From: Azorhizobium oxalatiphilum
GTDB lineage: Bacteria; Pseudomonadota; Alphaproteobacteria; Rhizobiales; Xanthobacteraceae
Reading direction: 5' to 3'
DNA: 64,000 bases
Assembly: GCF_014635325.1 (NCBI RefSeq)
Contig: NZ_BMCT01000002.1
Location: 682,001 to 746,000, forward strand
Under the pieces are notes generated by a model. The model ran no database searches. It saw only the letters and a program-made list of their open reading frames with translations, and had not been told where the DNA came from. Positions within the stretch are counted from its first letter, which is position 1; the number at the start of each line of letters is the position of its first letter. Shown here piece by piece: positions 17,889-27,661 of this stretch. The translations under genes and the position numbers were made by a program.

Positions 17889-19973
17889 TCAGGCCGCCCG
17901 CACCGTAGTGAGGAAGCGCTGCATCTCGCTGCTGAGCGCAGACGCCTGCGAGGACAGGTCGGTAGAGAGCGAGAGCACCTCGCCCGCCGCAGAACCCACG
18001 CTCTGCGCCGTCTGCGCCACACCCGTGATGTTGCCCGTCACCTCGCTGGTGCCGGCGGATGCCTGCGCCACGCTGCGCACGATCTCGCTCGTCGCGGCGC
18101 CCTGCTCCGCAACCGCCGTGGCGATGGCGTTGGAGTAGGTATTCATCTGCTGGATCGTGGTGGCGATTGAACCGATGGCCTCCACCGCCTTGTTGGTGGA
18201 AGACTGGATCGCACCGACCTGGCCCGAGATTTCGGCGGTGGCCTTGGCGGTCTGGTCCGCCAGTTCCTTCACCTCAGAAGCCACCACCGCGAAGCCCTTG
18301 CCCGCCTCGCCGGCACGCGCCGCCTCGATGGTCGCGTTCAGCGCCAGCAGGTTGGTCTGGCCGGCGATGGTCGAGATCAGCCCCAGAATGTCGCTGATCT
18401 TGTTGGCGGCCAGCGACAGCTCGCGGACGATCTCGCCGGTGTTGCGGGCTTCCTCGACAGCGGTCAGCGAGACGGCAGCTGCCTGCTCCACCTGCCGGCC
18501 GATCTCCTGCACGGAGCTGCCCAGCTCTTCGGCGGAGGACGCCACGACATTGACGTTCACCGCAGCCTCTTCGGCCGCAGCCGCCACCGCGCTGGAGCGG
18601 CTGGCGGTGTCGTCGGCACCGCCGGCGAGCACATTGGAGGCGCCCTTCAGCTGGTTGGCGGAAGCTCCCACCGCATTGACGATGGCTCCCACGCTCTGCT
18701 CGAACATATCGGCCAGCTCCATCATGGAGGCGCGGCGCTCGGCCTCGGCCTTCTCGCGGGCCGCGACGGTCTCGGCCTCAAGGGCCGCGTTGCGCAGCAG
18801 GCTCTCCTTGAACACCTGCACCGAGGCGGCCATTTCGCCGATCTCGTCCTTGCGGCCGACGCCCGGAATCTCGGTTTCCAGCTTGCCATCGGCCAGTTCA
18901 CCCACGGCGGCGGTCATGGCCACCAGCGGCTTGATGGCGCGACGGGACACCAGCACCAGAACCGCCGCAACGGCGAGAACCACCACCACCACGCCGACAA
19001 TGGCCCAGGTCAGGCTGGACTGTGCCGACGCCCTGGCGGCATCCAGCGCCGCATCCGCGCTGTCGAGTGCAGCGTTGCGCAGTTCGACAACCGGCCCCCA
19101 CACACGGAAGGTCTTCTCGCGGAAGGCGGCACCATCCAGCGGGAAATCGCCAGTGGCGAAGTGCGGCATCAATTCCTTGCGCAGGTCCGCGAAGAACTGG
19201 ACGTTCTCGCGCGAAACGCGCTCCAGCGTCGGCACGAAGCTGGAGGCGCCGTTGGTCACGGTGCGCAGCTTCCACAGGCCGGCCCAGATCTGCTCCACCC
19301 GGCCCTGCAGAACCAGGAACTGGTCCCGCGCTTCCGGCGACACCGGCTTGTGGGCGGCGACAATGCCCTGCGTGGTGCCGGCAAGGCGACCACCGAAATC
19401 GCGGAACTCCAGCACGGTAGCGGCGGCGCTGGCCCAGGCATAGGCCTGACCGTTGGCGCTGGAGAGCTTGCGGAGCTGGCTGTCCATGGCGGCCATGGCG
19501 GCGTTATTGATCGCCGCGCCACGCTCGGAAACCTGCGCCATGGCATCGCCGCGCTGGCCCACGGGGCGGTTCAGGGCGCTGTCCGTCAGGTCCCGAAGGC
19601 CCTTGTAGGCGCGCTGGAGATCGGCAGCGGCGGTGACGAGTGCATCCGCATCATCAAGGGCGCCCTTGGCCACCTCGGCCTGCGCGGCGATCTTCGCCAG
19701 CGCCTTCTCGGTGGCCGCACGATAATTGGTAAGATCGGAACTGGCAGAGGCCTGGCTGCTGGTCATGGTTTCCAGCACGCTCACGGTCAGGCCGCGCTCC
19801 GCATTCATCAGCGGCGGGATTTCGGCGGCATCGCGGATGAACTGCAACCTGACGTCCGCATCATTCACCAGCGTCAGGCGATTGTACTGCAGGTACGCCG
19901 TATTCAATGCCAGTCCGCACGCAATGGCGGCGACCACCAGGATTGAAAGCGAAAGCAAGCGCTTGATCGTCAC
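17889..19973 (-). CDS. Methyl-accepting chemotaxis protein 3
   Basis: A 694-residue chemoreceptor paralogous to those at 5127-7211 and 7633-9717, with identical domain order: membrane helix, helical sensor to about residue 318, membrane helix, HAMP, signalling domain. The sensor keeps NAERGLT and [10 protein letters not shown]. The signalling half is very similar, but its DNA is more diverged than between receptors 1 and 2, for example at [15 protein letters not shown] in place of [15 protein letters not shown]. The GTG start at 19973 has GGGAGA upstream and gives the same 2085-nt length. It lies between the cyclic amide operon and the NadC operon. Confidence 0.92.
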   Translation of the reverse strand: MTIKRLLSLSILVVAAIACGLALNTAYLQYNRLTLVNDADVRLQFIRDAAEIPPLMNAERGLTVSVLETMTSSQASASSDLTNYRAATEKALAKIAAQAEVAKGALDDADALVTAAADLQRAYKGLRDLTDSALNRPVGQRGDAMAQVSERGAAINNAAMAAMDSQLRKLSSANGQAYAWASAAATVLEFRDFGGRLAGTTQGIVAAHKPVSPEARDQFLVLQGRVEQIWAGLWKLRTVTNGASSFVPTLERVSRENVQFFADLRKELMPHFATGDFPLDGAAFREKTFRVWGPVVELRNAALDSADAALDAARASAQSSLTWAIVGVVVVVLAVAAVLVLVSRRAIKPLVAMTAAVGELADGKLETEIPGVGRKDEIGEMAASVQVFKESLLRNAALEAETVAAREKAEAERRASMMELADMFEQSVGAIVNAVGASANQLKGASNVLAGGADDTASRSSAVAAAAEEAAVNVNVVASSAEELGSSVQEIGRQVEQAAAVSLTAVEEARNTGEIVRELSLAANKISDILGLISTIAGQTNLLALNATIEAARAGEAGKGFAVVASEVKELADQTAKATAEISGQVGAIQSSTNKAVEAIGSIATTIQQMNTYSNAIATAVAEQGAATSEIVRSVAQASAGTSEVTGNITGVAQTAQSVGSAAGEVLSLSTDLSSQASALSSEMQRFLTTVRAA

Positions 19974-20042
19974 GCGTCTAGTCTCCCGAACATGTCCCAC
20001 GCAGGAACATGGGACGGGCATTCTAGACCTCATCGGCCGGCA

Positions 20043-20061
20043 GACTTGCGCGAAGGTTGCA
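20043..20061 (-). promoter_or_regulatory. Conserved chemoreceptor upstream element, copy 3
   Basis: GACTTGCGCGAAGGTTGCA lies 70 bases upstream of the chemoreceptor 3 start. It differs from the copy at 7281-7299 at one position (GCGCG versus GCGTG). It continues into CCGCAAC, making a GTTGC-N3-GCAAC dyad that is partly kept in the other copies. Confidence 0.55.
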
Positions 20062-20140
20062 CCGCAACATTGCAGTCAATGCAATTTCCCGAACGTCTTT
20101 TCGCGCACCGGCGCCGATTTCACCGCGCCAACGTTCGTTG

Positions 20141-22198
20141 TTAGCGCGCGACTATCCGCTCTTCGCCGTCGAGCGTGAAGCCGGTGAAGGCAGCGACATG
20201 CTGCACTGCCGCATCCAGATCCGCTGCGCTGGAGGCATGGATCACAAAAAGCGGATCGCCCGGCCGCACGAGATCGCCCGACTGCGCCTTCAAGTCGATG
20301 CCCGCCCCCTTGTCCAGCGGAGCGCCGGCAAGGCGCGCGATGCCCGCAATGGCGAAACCGTCTATGTCCGTCACTCGCCCGGTTCCACCTGCGAGGATGG
20401 TGCGGGTGAGGCGCGCCGGCCGCACCGGCTCGCCCCAGCGCCCCTGCGCCTCGGCGATGCGCTCCAGCGCGGCGCGCGCGGCACCGGAAGCGAGCAGTTG
20501 TTCAGCCCGTGCGCGGGCATTGGCGGGACCGACGGCAGGATCCCACGCCAGAATGCGGCTGGCGAAGAACAGCGCCTTCTCGCGCAGGTCCGGCGGGGCC
20601 TCGGGATGGCCCTCCAGCACCCAGAGCACGTCCCGCACCTCCAGCGCCGGGCCGATGCCTCGGCCGATGGGCAGGCTGCCATCGGTGGGGATGGCCTCCA
20701 CCGTCATGCCGAGCCCCGCCCCCACCTGCTCGAACAGGCGGGCCATCTCGCGCGCCTCGGCTTCGCCCTTCACGCGGGCGCGGGCGCCGAAGGGCAGGTC
20801 GATCACCACATGGGTGGACCCCGCCGCCAGCTTCTTGGAGAGGATGGAAGCCACCGACCAGCGGTTGGAATCAAGGCCGAGCGGGCGGGTGATGGCGTTC
20901 ATCACGTCATCCAGCGCCGAATGGCTGAGCCGCCCGTTCCAGGCGATGCAGCCGCGCGCCTTCTCCACCGTGCGGCGCACTTCGGCCGCGTCGAGATCCA
21001 CGCGCGCCAGCGTCTCCATGGCGTCCGCCGTGCCCGCAGCCGAGGTGATGGCGCGGGACGAGGTTTTGGGGATGGCCAGGCCGTGGGCGGCGATGATGGG
21101 CACCACGATCATGGTGATGCGCGAGCCGGGAATGCCACCCATGGAGTGCTTGTCCACCACCATGGGCTCGTCCCAGACGATGCGGTTGGCGAAACTCGCC
21201 CGCACCTTGGTCAGCGCCAGCACCTCGTCGTCGCTCAGGCCCCGATCGGCAGCGACGAGGAAGCCGGCCACCTCGCTGTCGGGGTAGCGCCCTTCCACGA
21301 TGTCGCCGACCACTTGGCGATAAGCCGGCTCATCCAACGCCTCGCCCCGGATCTTTCGCCGCAGTGCCGCGCGGCTTTCGGGCACCGGCGTCCGGGTGAG
21401 CACCAGCTCGGCGCCTTCCGGCAGGCCGAGGGCGTCAAAGCTCTCCTGCGAGAGGCCCACCGCATCGGCCGGCAGCAGGCTGTCCGCGACGAGGGCGATC
21501 TCGGCCCGGATACTCTTCCCCTCGCCCGCCAGATCGACCCGGCCCGGCCCCAGATAGTCCGGCGCCGCCACCACGGTACAGCCACGCGCGAGGAAGGCGA
21601 CGTTCCGCCGGCCCGTCTCGATGGGCATACGCACAAGGCGCAGCCGCGCGGTCTGGGCCTCCAAGGCGGCGACGAAGCGCTCGATGCCGGCGCGGGGCGT
21701 CGAGTCGTTGGCGACCGAGATGCTGCTCACGCCCGCCGGCAGCGGCGGCACCTTACGCTCAAGACGGGCGGCGATGTTCTCCGCCCCCTCGCGACCGCGC
21801 CCCGCGAGGCGCTCGGCCAGCACCGCCTCGGGAGCTGTGACTTCCACCACCACGAGATGCGGCACGCGGGTGGCGAGGTCCGCCACCATGGCGCGGGAGC
21901 CGTTGGCGATCACATGCCGCCCGGCCTTCATGTCGTCCAGCAGGCTGGCGCGCAGGCCGTAGGAGAGACCGTGCGCCTGCCAGTGGACGAGGAAGCCGCC
22001 CGCATCGCGCACGGCGGCGAACTGATCGACGCTCAGCGCCTCATGGGCTTCCCCGCCCGCATCCGCCGGCCGGGTGATGGACCGGCGGGCGAACACATAG
22101 CGCCCCGTGGGACCGAGCGCCGCCTTCGCCCCCTCGATGAGGGTGTCCTTGCCCGAGCCGCTCGGCCCGACCACGAAGAAGAAGATGCCCGATCCCAT
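20141..22198 (-). CDS. Fusion of ribose 1,5-bisphosphokinase (PhnN) and AMP-phosphorylase-like enzyme
   Basis: A 685-residue two-part enzyme. Residues 1 to ~190 are a PhnN-type kinase with P-loop GPSGSGKDT at 11-19, which makes PRPP from ribose 1,5-bisphosphate and ATP. Residues ~190-685 are a nucleoside/nucleotide phosphorylase of the thymidine-phosphorylase superfamily. The phosphate-binding KHSMGGIPGSR is near 350 and the signature SRAITSAAGTADAMETL near 380. An extra ~85-residue N-terminal lobe is present, as in archaeal AMP phosphorylases, which is why AMP (or NMP) phosphorylase is preferred over thymidine phosphorylase. AMP phosphorylase yields ribose 1,5-bisphosphate, exactly the PhnN substrate, so one polypeptide could turn NMP into base plus PRPP. 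No C-P lyase genes are nearby. It starts 20 bases after the nadC stop. Confidence 0.85.
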   Translation of the reverse strand: MGSGIFFFVVGPSGSGKDTLIEGAKAALGPTGRYVFARRSITRPADAGGEAHEALSVDQFAAVRDAGGFLVHWQAHGLSYGLRASLLDDMKAGRHVIANGSRAMVADLATRVPHLVVVEVTAPEAVLAERLAGRGREGAENIAARLERKVPPLPAGVSSISVANDSTPRAGIERFVAALEAQTARLRLVRMPIETGRRNVAFLARGCTVVAAPDYLGPGRVDLAGEGKSIRAEIALVADSLLPADAVGLSQESFDALGLPEGAELVLTRTPVPESRAALRRKIRGEALDEPAYRQVVGDIVEGRYPDSEVAGFLVAADRGLSDDEVLALTKVRASFANRIVWDEPMVVDKHSMGGIPGSRITMIVVPIIAAHGLAIPKTSSRAITSAAGTADAMETLARVDLDAAEVRRTVEKARGCIAWNGRLSHSALDDVMNAITRPLGLDSNRWSVASILSKKLAAGSTHVVIDLPFGARARVKGEAEAREMARLFEQVGAGLGMTVEAIPTDGSLPIGRGIGPALEVRDVLWVLEGHPEAPPDLREKALFFASRILAWDPAVGPANARARAEQLLASGAARAALERIAEAQGRWGEPVRPARLTRTILAGGTGRVTDIDGFAIAGIARLAGAPLDKGAGIDLKAQSGDLVRPGDPLFVIHASSAADLDAAVQHVAAFTGFTLDGEERIVAR

Positions 22199-22218
22199 GA
22201 CGCGCGCTCCGTTTCAGA

Positions 22219-23055
22219 TCACTCGGCCTCGTCGAGGCCGATGTCCACCGCAGGGGCGGACTGGGTGATCTTGCTGGTGGAGATGTAGTTCACGCCCGTC
22301 TCCGCGATGGGGCGGATGGTGTCGAAGCGGATGCCACCGGAGGCCTCCAGCGGCACGCGGCCGGCCACCAGATCCACCGCCGTCTTCATGTCGGCCACCG
22401 ACATGTTGTCGAGCATGATCACGTCCGCGCCGGCTTCCAGCGCCTCGGAGACCTGATCCAGCCGGTCGCATTCCACCTCGATCTTGGTCAGCGTCGGCAG
22501 ACGCTTGCGGGCGCGGGCCACCGCCGGCTTGATGCCGCCGCAGACCGCGATGTGGTTGTCCTTGATCATCACGCCGTTATCGAGGCCGAGGCGGTGGTTG
22601 AGGCCGCCGCCGCAGGTCACGGCGTGCTTCTCCACCATGCGCAGGCCGGGCGTGGTCTTGCGGGTGTCGATGAGGCGGGCCTTGGTGCCCTCGATCACCT
22701 TCACATACTTCGCCGTCTCGGTGGCGATCCCGGACATGCGCTGCACGATGTTGAGCGCCGTGCGCTCGGCGGTGAGGATGCCCTGCGCCGGGCCCTTCAC
22801 GGTGAGCAGGATGGCGCCCGTCTCCACCACGTCGCCGTCCTTCACCTTCACGTCCACTTCGAGCCGCTTGTCGTAGCGGGCGAAGACGGCAGCGGCGATC
22901 TCGATGCCGGCGATGGTCATGGGCTCGCGGGCGTTCATGTAGAAATGGCCCTGCTCGTCCGGCTCGATCATCACCTGCACGGTGAGGTCGCAATAACCGA
23001 TGTCCTCGGTGAGCCAGAGGTCGATCAGGCGGTCGATGGCGAAGCGGTCGTACAT
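22219..23055 (-). CDS. nadC: Nicotinate-nucleotide pyrophosphorylase (carboxylating), NadC-type
   Basis: A 278-residue type II phosphoribosyltransferase. NadC joins quinolinate and PRPP to give nicotinate mononucleotide, CO2 and pyrophosphate. Canonical residues are present: DTRKTTPGLR, the quinolinate-binding NHRLGLDNGVMIKDNHI, EVEC, DVIMLDNMS, EASGGI and ITQSAPAVDIGLD. These favour NadC over the related ModD. The ATG at 23055 has GGGAG 8 bases upstream. NadA and NadB are not next to it. The gene instead follows an ABC importer and precedes the PRPP-forming fusion, so it may act in salvage of an imported pyridine acid or on a related heterocycle. Confidence 0.88.
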   Translation of the reverse strand: MYDRFAIDRLIDLWLTEDIGYCDLTVQVMIEPDEQGHFYMNAREPMTIAGIEIAAAVFARYDKRLEVDVKVKDGDVVETGAILLTVKGPAQGILTAERTALNIVQRMSGIATETAKYVKVIEGTKARLIDTRKTTPGLRMVEKHAVTCGGGLNHRLGLDNGVMIKDNHIAVCGGIKPAVARARKRLPTLTKIEVECDRLDQVSEALEAGADVIMLDNMSVADMKTAVDLVAGRVPLEASGGIRFDTIRPIAETGVNYISTSKITQSAPAVDIGLDEAE

Positions 23056-23189
23056 TTTGGTTACTCCCGATGGGCGTCCAGATCGTGGGCGAGCGACGGC
23101 GTGGCCGCCCGGCGGGGCGTGCCCTGTCACCCGAAGGTGTGTCACATGGTCAATGGCGCGGCGGCGCGAGGGTCAGGGGCACCTCCGCA

Positions 23190-23918
23190 TCAGGGCTGCC
23201 TCGAACGGTCGAGGGCCAGCAGCAGGCCGTTGGCGGCAAGCGCCACGGCAGCAATCATCACTGCCACTGCCAGAACGGTGGGCATGTCGCCCCGCTCCAT
23301 GGCGTGCGTGACCATGTAGCCGAGGCCGTTGCGGGCGGCGAACATCTCGCCGATCAGCACGCCCAGCAGGCAGAGCGACACGCCGAGCCGCGCGCCGGTG
23401 ATCACCTGCGGCAGGATGGCCGGCAGGATGACGGTGAAGGCGGTCTGCCATGAGGTCAGCCCCATCACCGCCGCGCTGCGCCGGTAGACCGGCTTCAGCT
23501 GCAGGATGGCGTTCATGGTGAACAGGGTCAGCGGGATCAGACCATGCATGATGCCGAAGGCGATGCGGGCCGAGATGCCGAGCCCGAAGATCAGCAGCAC
23601 CACCGGATAGAGCGTCACCTTGGGCAGCGAGTAGAGGTTGACGAGGATCGGCTCCGCCACCTGCCCCGCCAGCCGTCCCATACCGAGCAGGATGCCGAGC
23701 GCAATGCCTCCCAGCGTCGAAAGCACCACGGCGATGCCGAAGGCGTAGCCCGTCTGGCTGGCCTGCTTCCAGAAATCCGGATCGCGCAGCAGCACACCCA
23801 TCTGGACGATGGTCTCGAAAGGCGAAGGCAGCGAGGAATTCGCCACCACGAAGTGCAGCACTTCCCAGCCAAGGAAGCCGGCGAGGATGACAAGGAGGGG
23901 GCCGAGGATGTGTCGCAT
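23190..23918 (-). CDS. ABC transporter permease (SsuC/ThiX type), second
   Basis: A 242-residue inner-membrane permease with about six hydrophobic segments. The EAA-type loop is at RRSAAVMGLTSWQTAFTVILP, recognised by AAVMG, W and LP. It begins 2 bases after the stop of the other permease, so the two probably form a heterodimeric pore with the shared ATPase. The start ATG at 23918 is internal to a longer open frame; upstream residues belong to the neighbouring gene read in another phase. A 134-base gap separates it from nadC. Confidence 0.86.
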   Translation of the reverse strand: MRHILGPLLVILAGFLGWEVLHFVVANSSLPSPFETIVQMGVLLRDPDFWKQASQTGYAFGIAVVLSTLGGIALGILLGMGRLAGQVAEPILVNLYSLPKVTLYPVVLLIFGLGISARIAFGIMHGLIPLTLFTMNAILQLKPVYRRSAAVMGLTSWQTAFTVILPAILPQVITGARLGVSLCLLGVLIGEMFAARNGLGYMVTHAMERGDMPTVLAVAVMIAAVALAANGLLLALDRSRQP

Positions 23919-23920
23919 GG

Positions 23921-24721
23921 TCAGCGCCTCAGCCGCGCCTGCAGGCGGCGGTCGATGGTGTCGAGCACGGCGTTGATCACGGTCACAGCCAGCACGATCA
24001 GCAGCATCAGGCCGTACATCGTGCGGTTGTCGAAATTGTTGTAGGCGTAGGCGATGGCATGGCCGATACCCGCACCGGACAGGATGAACTCCGAGGCGAT
24101 GACGCCGATGAAGGCATAGGCCACGGAGAGCTTCACGCCCGTGAACAGATAGGGCAGCGCCGCCGGCAGGCTGATCTTGAGCGCCCGCTCGATGGGCCCC
24201 ATGCGCATCATGCGCGCGGTCTTGCCCAGCACCAGCGGGATGCGGTCGATGCCGTTCAGCGTGGCGGTGATCATGGCGACGATGGCCAGCAGGACCGCGA
24301 TGGCGATGATGGCCCCGCTGCCCACCCCGAACAGGATGATGAACACCGGGTAGAACATGAAGGTCGGCACGGCATAATAGCTCGCCAGCAGCGGCTCCAC
24401 CGCCCCTCGCACGGGCGGCAGCGTGTGCAGGATGGCGCCGATGAGGAAGCCCAGCACCACCGCCAGCGAAGCTGCGGCGGCGACGTTGGAGAAGCTCACC
24501 ACGATGTCGCGTGTATGGCTGCCGCTCAGCAGCAATTGCCACAGGCTCTCGGCCATGACGGAGGGCGGCAGCACGATGGTCATGGGCACCCAGCCCACAC
24601 GGCAGGCGATCTCCAGCGCGCCGACTGCGGCCACGATCACCACCAGCCGCAGCAACGTGGCCGGGCTCGCGGTAGGGACTGCGACGGCGGCGGGCGCCGG
24701 AGTTGCGGGTGCGGAGGCCAT
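23921..24721 (-). CDS. ABC transporter permease (SsuC/ThiX type), first
   Basis: A 266-residue permease of the nitrate/sulfonate/thiamine-precursor class. The N-terminus is Ala/Pro-rich, followed by at least five hydrophobic helices. The coupling loop reads LGKTARMMRMGPIERALKISLPAALP, identified by its RMG, G-like turn and LPAALP residues. It lies 16 bases after the ATPase gene and 2 before the second permease. Two different permeases in one system are less usual in this family, where homodimers dominate. Confidence 0.86.
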   Translation of the reverse strand: MASAPATPAPAAVAVPTASPATLLRLVVIVAAVGALEIACRVGWVPMTIVLPPSVMAESLWQLLLSGSHTRDIVVSFSNVAAAASLAVVLGFLIGAILHTLPPVRGAVEPLLASYYAVPTFMFYPVFIILFGVGSGAIIAIAVLLAIVAMITATLNGIDRIPLVLGKTARMMRMGPIERALKISLPAALPYLFTGVKLSVAYAFIGVIASEFILSGAGIGHAIAYAYNNFDNRTMYGLMLLIVLAVTVINAVLDTIDRRLQARLRR

Positions 24722-24737
24722 GCCTGCAATCCTCCCC

Positions 24738-25558
<821 letters not shown>

Positions 25559-25562
<4 letters not shown>

Positions 25563-26551
25563 TTCACGGCCTGGAGCGCCGGAGGCAGGAAGGCGGGATC
25601 GATCAGCTTGGACCAGTCCACATCGACCGTGACTTCGCCGATAAGCTTGAGGCCCTCGACGGTGCGGTTCAGCTCGGCAATGTTGAACTCGCCCTCGGAC
25701 CACATGCGTGGGCCGATCATGTTGTCGACCGCGATCTTGGCGATGGCCGGATCGAGCTTGAAATCCTTGGCGATGATGGTGGCGGCCTTGGCGGGATCCG
25801 CATAGAGCGCCTTCACGCCCTCCGCGCGGCCGGCGATGATCGCCTTCAGCTTGGCGGGATTGGCCTTGGCGAAGGCGCGGGTGGTGATGCCCACCGACGT
25901 GGCCATGGGGGCCAGCACCTTGCCGTAATTCACCACGGTGCGGTACTTGTCGGCACGAATGATGGACAGCGGCTCAATAAGCACAGCCGCCGCGACGGCG
26001 CCCTGCTCCAGCATGGTGAGACCGTTCACATAGCCGCCGGATGCCACCCGCTCCACCTTGGAGGCGTCCACGCCCTGCTCCTTCAGCGCCATCAGCAGCA
26101 GCATCTCGGAGACGCCCTTGGGCGAGGTGATGGCGACCTTCTTGCCTTCCAGATCCTTCAGCGACTTGATGGGCGAGTCCGGCATCGTCACCAGCGAGGC
26201 CTCGGCCACCGAGCGGGTGCCCGCATTCACGACCACCACGTCGAGCCCCTGCCGTGCGGCGGCGAGGGCGGCGGCGATCGCCACCTCGCCATAGGGCGTT
26301 TCGCTGGCCAGCAGGTTGCGCACGGTGGTGCCGCCGCCGCCGGAGCCGATGATGCTGGTGATGTCCACGCCCGCCTTCTTGAACAGGCCGTCGGCCATGG
26401 CGACGGCATAGGGCGCGCCATAGAGGCTGGTGCCCCACTGCGTGACGGAAATCTCGTCCGCTTTCGCCCCATTGAAGGCAGCACTGCACAGGGTTGCGCC
26501 GGCCATGGTGGCGGCAAGGACCAGCGATCGCAACGACTGATGGAACGACAT
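25559..26551 (-). CDS. ABC transporter substrate-binding protein (SsuA/NMT1-like)
   Basis: A 330-residue periplasmic binding protein. The signal peptide covers about residues 1-31 (cleavage near AKA). The ligand-binding fold is recognisable from the motifs GTSLYGAPYAVAMADGLFKK, GGTTVRNLLAS, SPIKSLKDLEGKKVAITSPKG and the late IDPAFLPPAL. The ATG at 26551 has GGGGTGAT 6 bases upstream. It is the first gene of the six-gene operon leading to nadC and the PhnN fusion. A divergent MarR gene lies 313 bases away. The ligand is unknown; the context suggests a pyridine- or nucleobase-related acid (inference). Confidence 0.86.
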
Positions 26552-26864
26552 GTAGATCACCCCGCACTGAAGCTTGATCGGCGCACCCGCGCCACGGCTG
26601 ACCTTGACTGCATACGACACTTCGGCACGTCGTGGCGTACCCGCCATAACATTGCTTGCTCAGCAGCTGTTCAAAATAGAGTACACACTTTTTATTCCGT
26701 CAATCTCCAATCTCCGAAACGCGCTGCTGCAACGCCTTCATATTTTGTGCATTGCGTGATTATTTAGGGTGCATAGCGTCCATTTTTGCACCGCCGTGAT
26801 GGAGGCGAGCGAGACGCGGTTGCGCATAACCTAGTGTATGCACTACGATTATTGTTGAGGGGAT
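26552..26864. other. Divergent intergenic region, binding protein / marR
   Basis: This 313-base region is noticeably richer in A and T than the flanking genes, as expected for a divergent promoter. It contains TGCATA-like half-sites at about 26770 and an imperfect palindrome at 26824-26841. No protein-coding frame is convincing. Confidence 0.5.
26824..26841. promoter_or_regulatory. Possible MarR operator
   Basis: GCATAACCTAGTGTATGC is an 18-base imperfect palindrome with perfect GCATA/TATGC arms and a central CTAG. It lies 24 bases before the MarR start. MarR proteins bind such 16-20-base dyads near their own start. No second full copy was seen. Confidence 0.35.
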
Positions 26865-27488
26865 GTGGATGGCTGCGGGAAGATCCTGTCGGGCACCCAT
26901 CCTTCCGACGATCCGGGCGCCCTGCCCTCTGCATCGGTGACGCCAATCGTGCCGGCAAACCCGCGTGACGACACTCTCGAGGATGACGCCTCCGCTCATG
27001 CGGACGCACGCCCCGACGCGCCATCAACCGCAGGCGCCGCATCGACGTCCTGCCCGCCCGCCTATGACTTCCGTGAGCAGGTCGGCCACCTGCTGCGCCG
27101 CACCTATCAGCGCCACGTGGCCATCTTCCAGCAGGAGGCCTCGGACCCGAATCTCACCACCGTGCAGTTCGTGACCCTGCATGCCATCCGCGACCATGGG
27201 CCGAGCGCACAGAGCGAACTGGTGCGGGCCACTGCCGTGGATCAGGGCACCATCCGGGGCATTCTCGACCGACTGAAGGGACGCGGGCTCATCACCCTGT
27301 CCGCCGACCCCAGTGACCGCCGCAAGGTCATCGCCTCCCTCACCGACGCCGGCAATCGAACGCTGGACGAAATGGTGCCCTGCGCCCTCAACATCACCGA
27401 ACTGACGCTCGCGAACCTCAACGCCGCCGAGCGCGTGGCCCTGATGTTCCTGCTGCGCAAGATGCTCGGCCCAGACGCCGAAGGCTGA
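26865..27488 (+). CDS. MarR family transcriptional regulator
   Basis: A winged-helix regulator of 207 residues from this start. The MarR core occupies about residues 68-200: EQVGHLLRRTYQRH, TTVQFVTLHAIRDHGP, the recognition region QSELVRATAVDQGTIRGILDRL, and the wing SADPSDRRKVIASLTDAG. The first ~65 residues are low-complexity and acidic/Pro-rich, so the start is doubtful; a GTG at 26937 is an alternative. It is divergent from the NadC-operon importer and upstream of the FAD dehydrogenase gene, and could regulate either. Confidence 0.82.
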   Translation: MDGCGKILSGTHPSDDPGALPSASVTPIVPANPRDDTLEDDASAHADARPDAPSTAGAASTSCPPAYDFREQVGHLLRRTYQRHVAIFQQEASDPNLTTVQFVTLHAIRDHGPSAQSELVRATAVDQGTIRGILDRLKGRGLITLSADPSDRRKVIASLTDAGNRTLDEMVPCALNITELTLANLNAAERVALMFLLRKMLGPDAEG

Positions 27489-27661
27489 GCCCTCTCCCGC
27501 GTCGGCATCCCCGCAAGTCGCCCCAACTTCCTCTGCCAGACCTGCCCATTTTCGCGCCCATCCCGGTGCGAAACTGCACGCGCTTGGCGCTTGTGTGCCG
27601 GCAAAAACATATGTAGCGTATTTCAATCACTGTAATTGCAATGCGATTACTAAGGCGAGAC

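Noticed and set aside
5127-19973. Sigma-54 or sigma-28 promoters before the chemoreceptor genes
   Set aside because: Only chemoreceptor 3 has a partial GCCGAT-like match; no copy shows both boxes at correct spacing in all three genes.
22219-23055. ModD (molybdenum transport-linked NadC homologue)
   Set aside because: The segment reads NHRLGLDNGVMIKDNHI with NadC-specific residues, and the neighbouring importer is not of the molybdate type.
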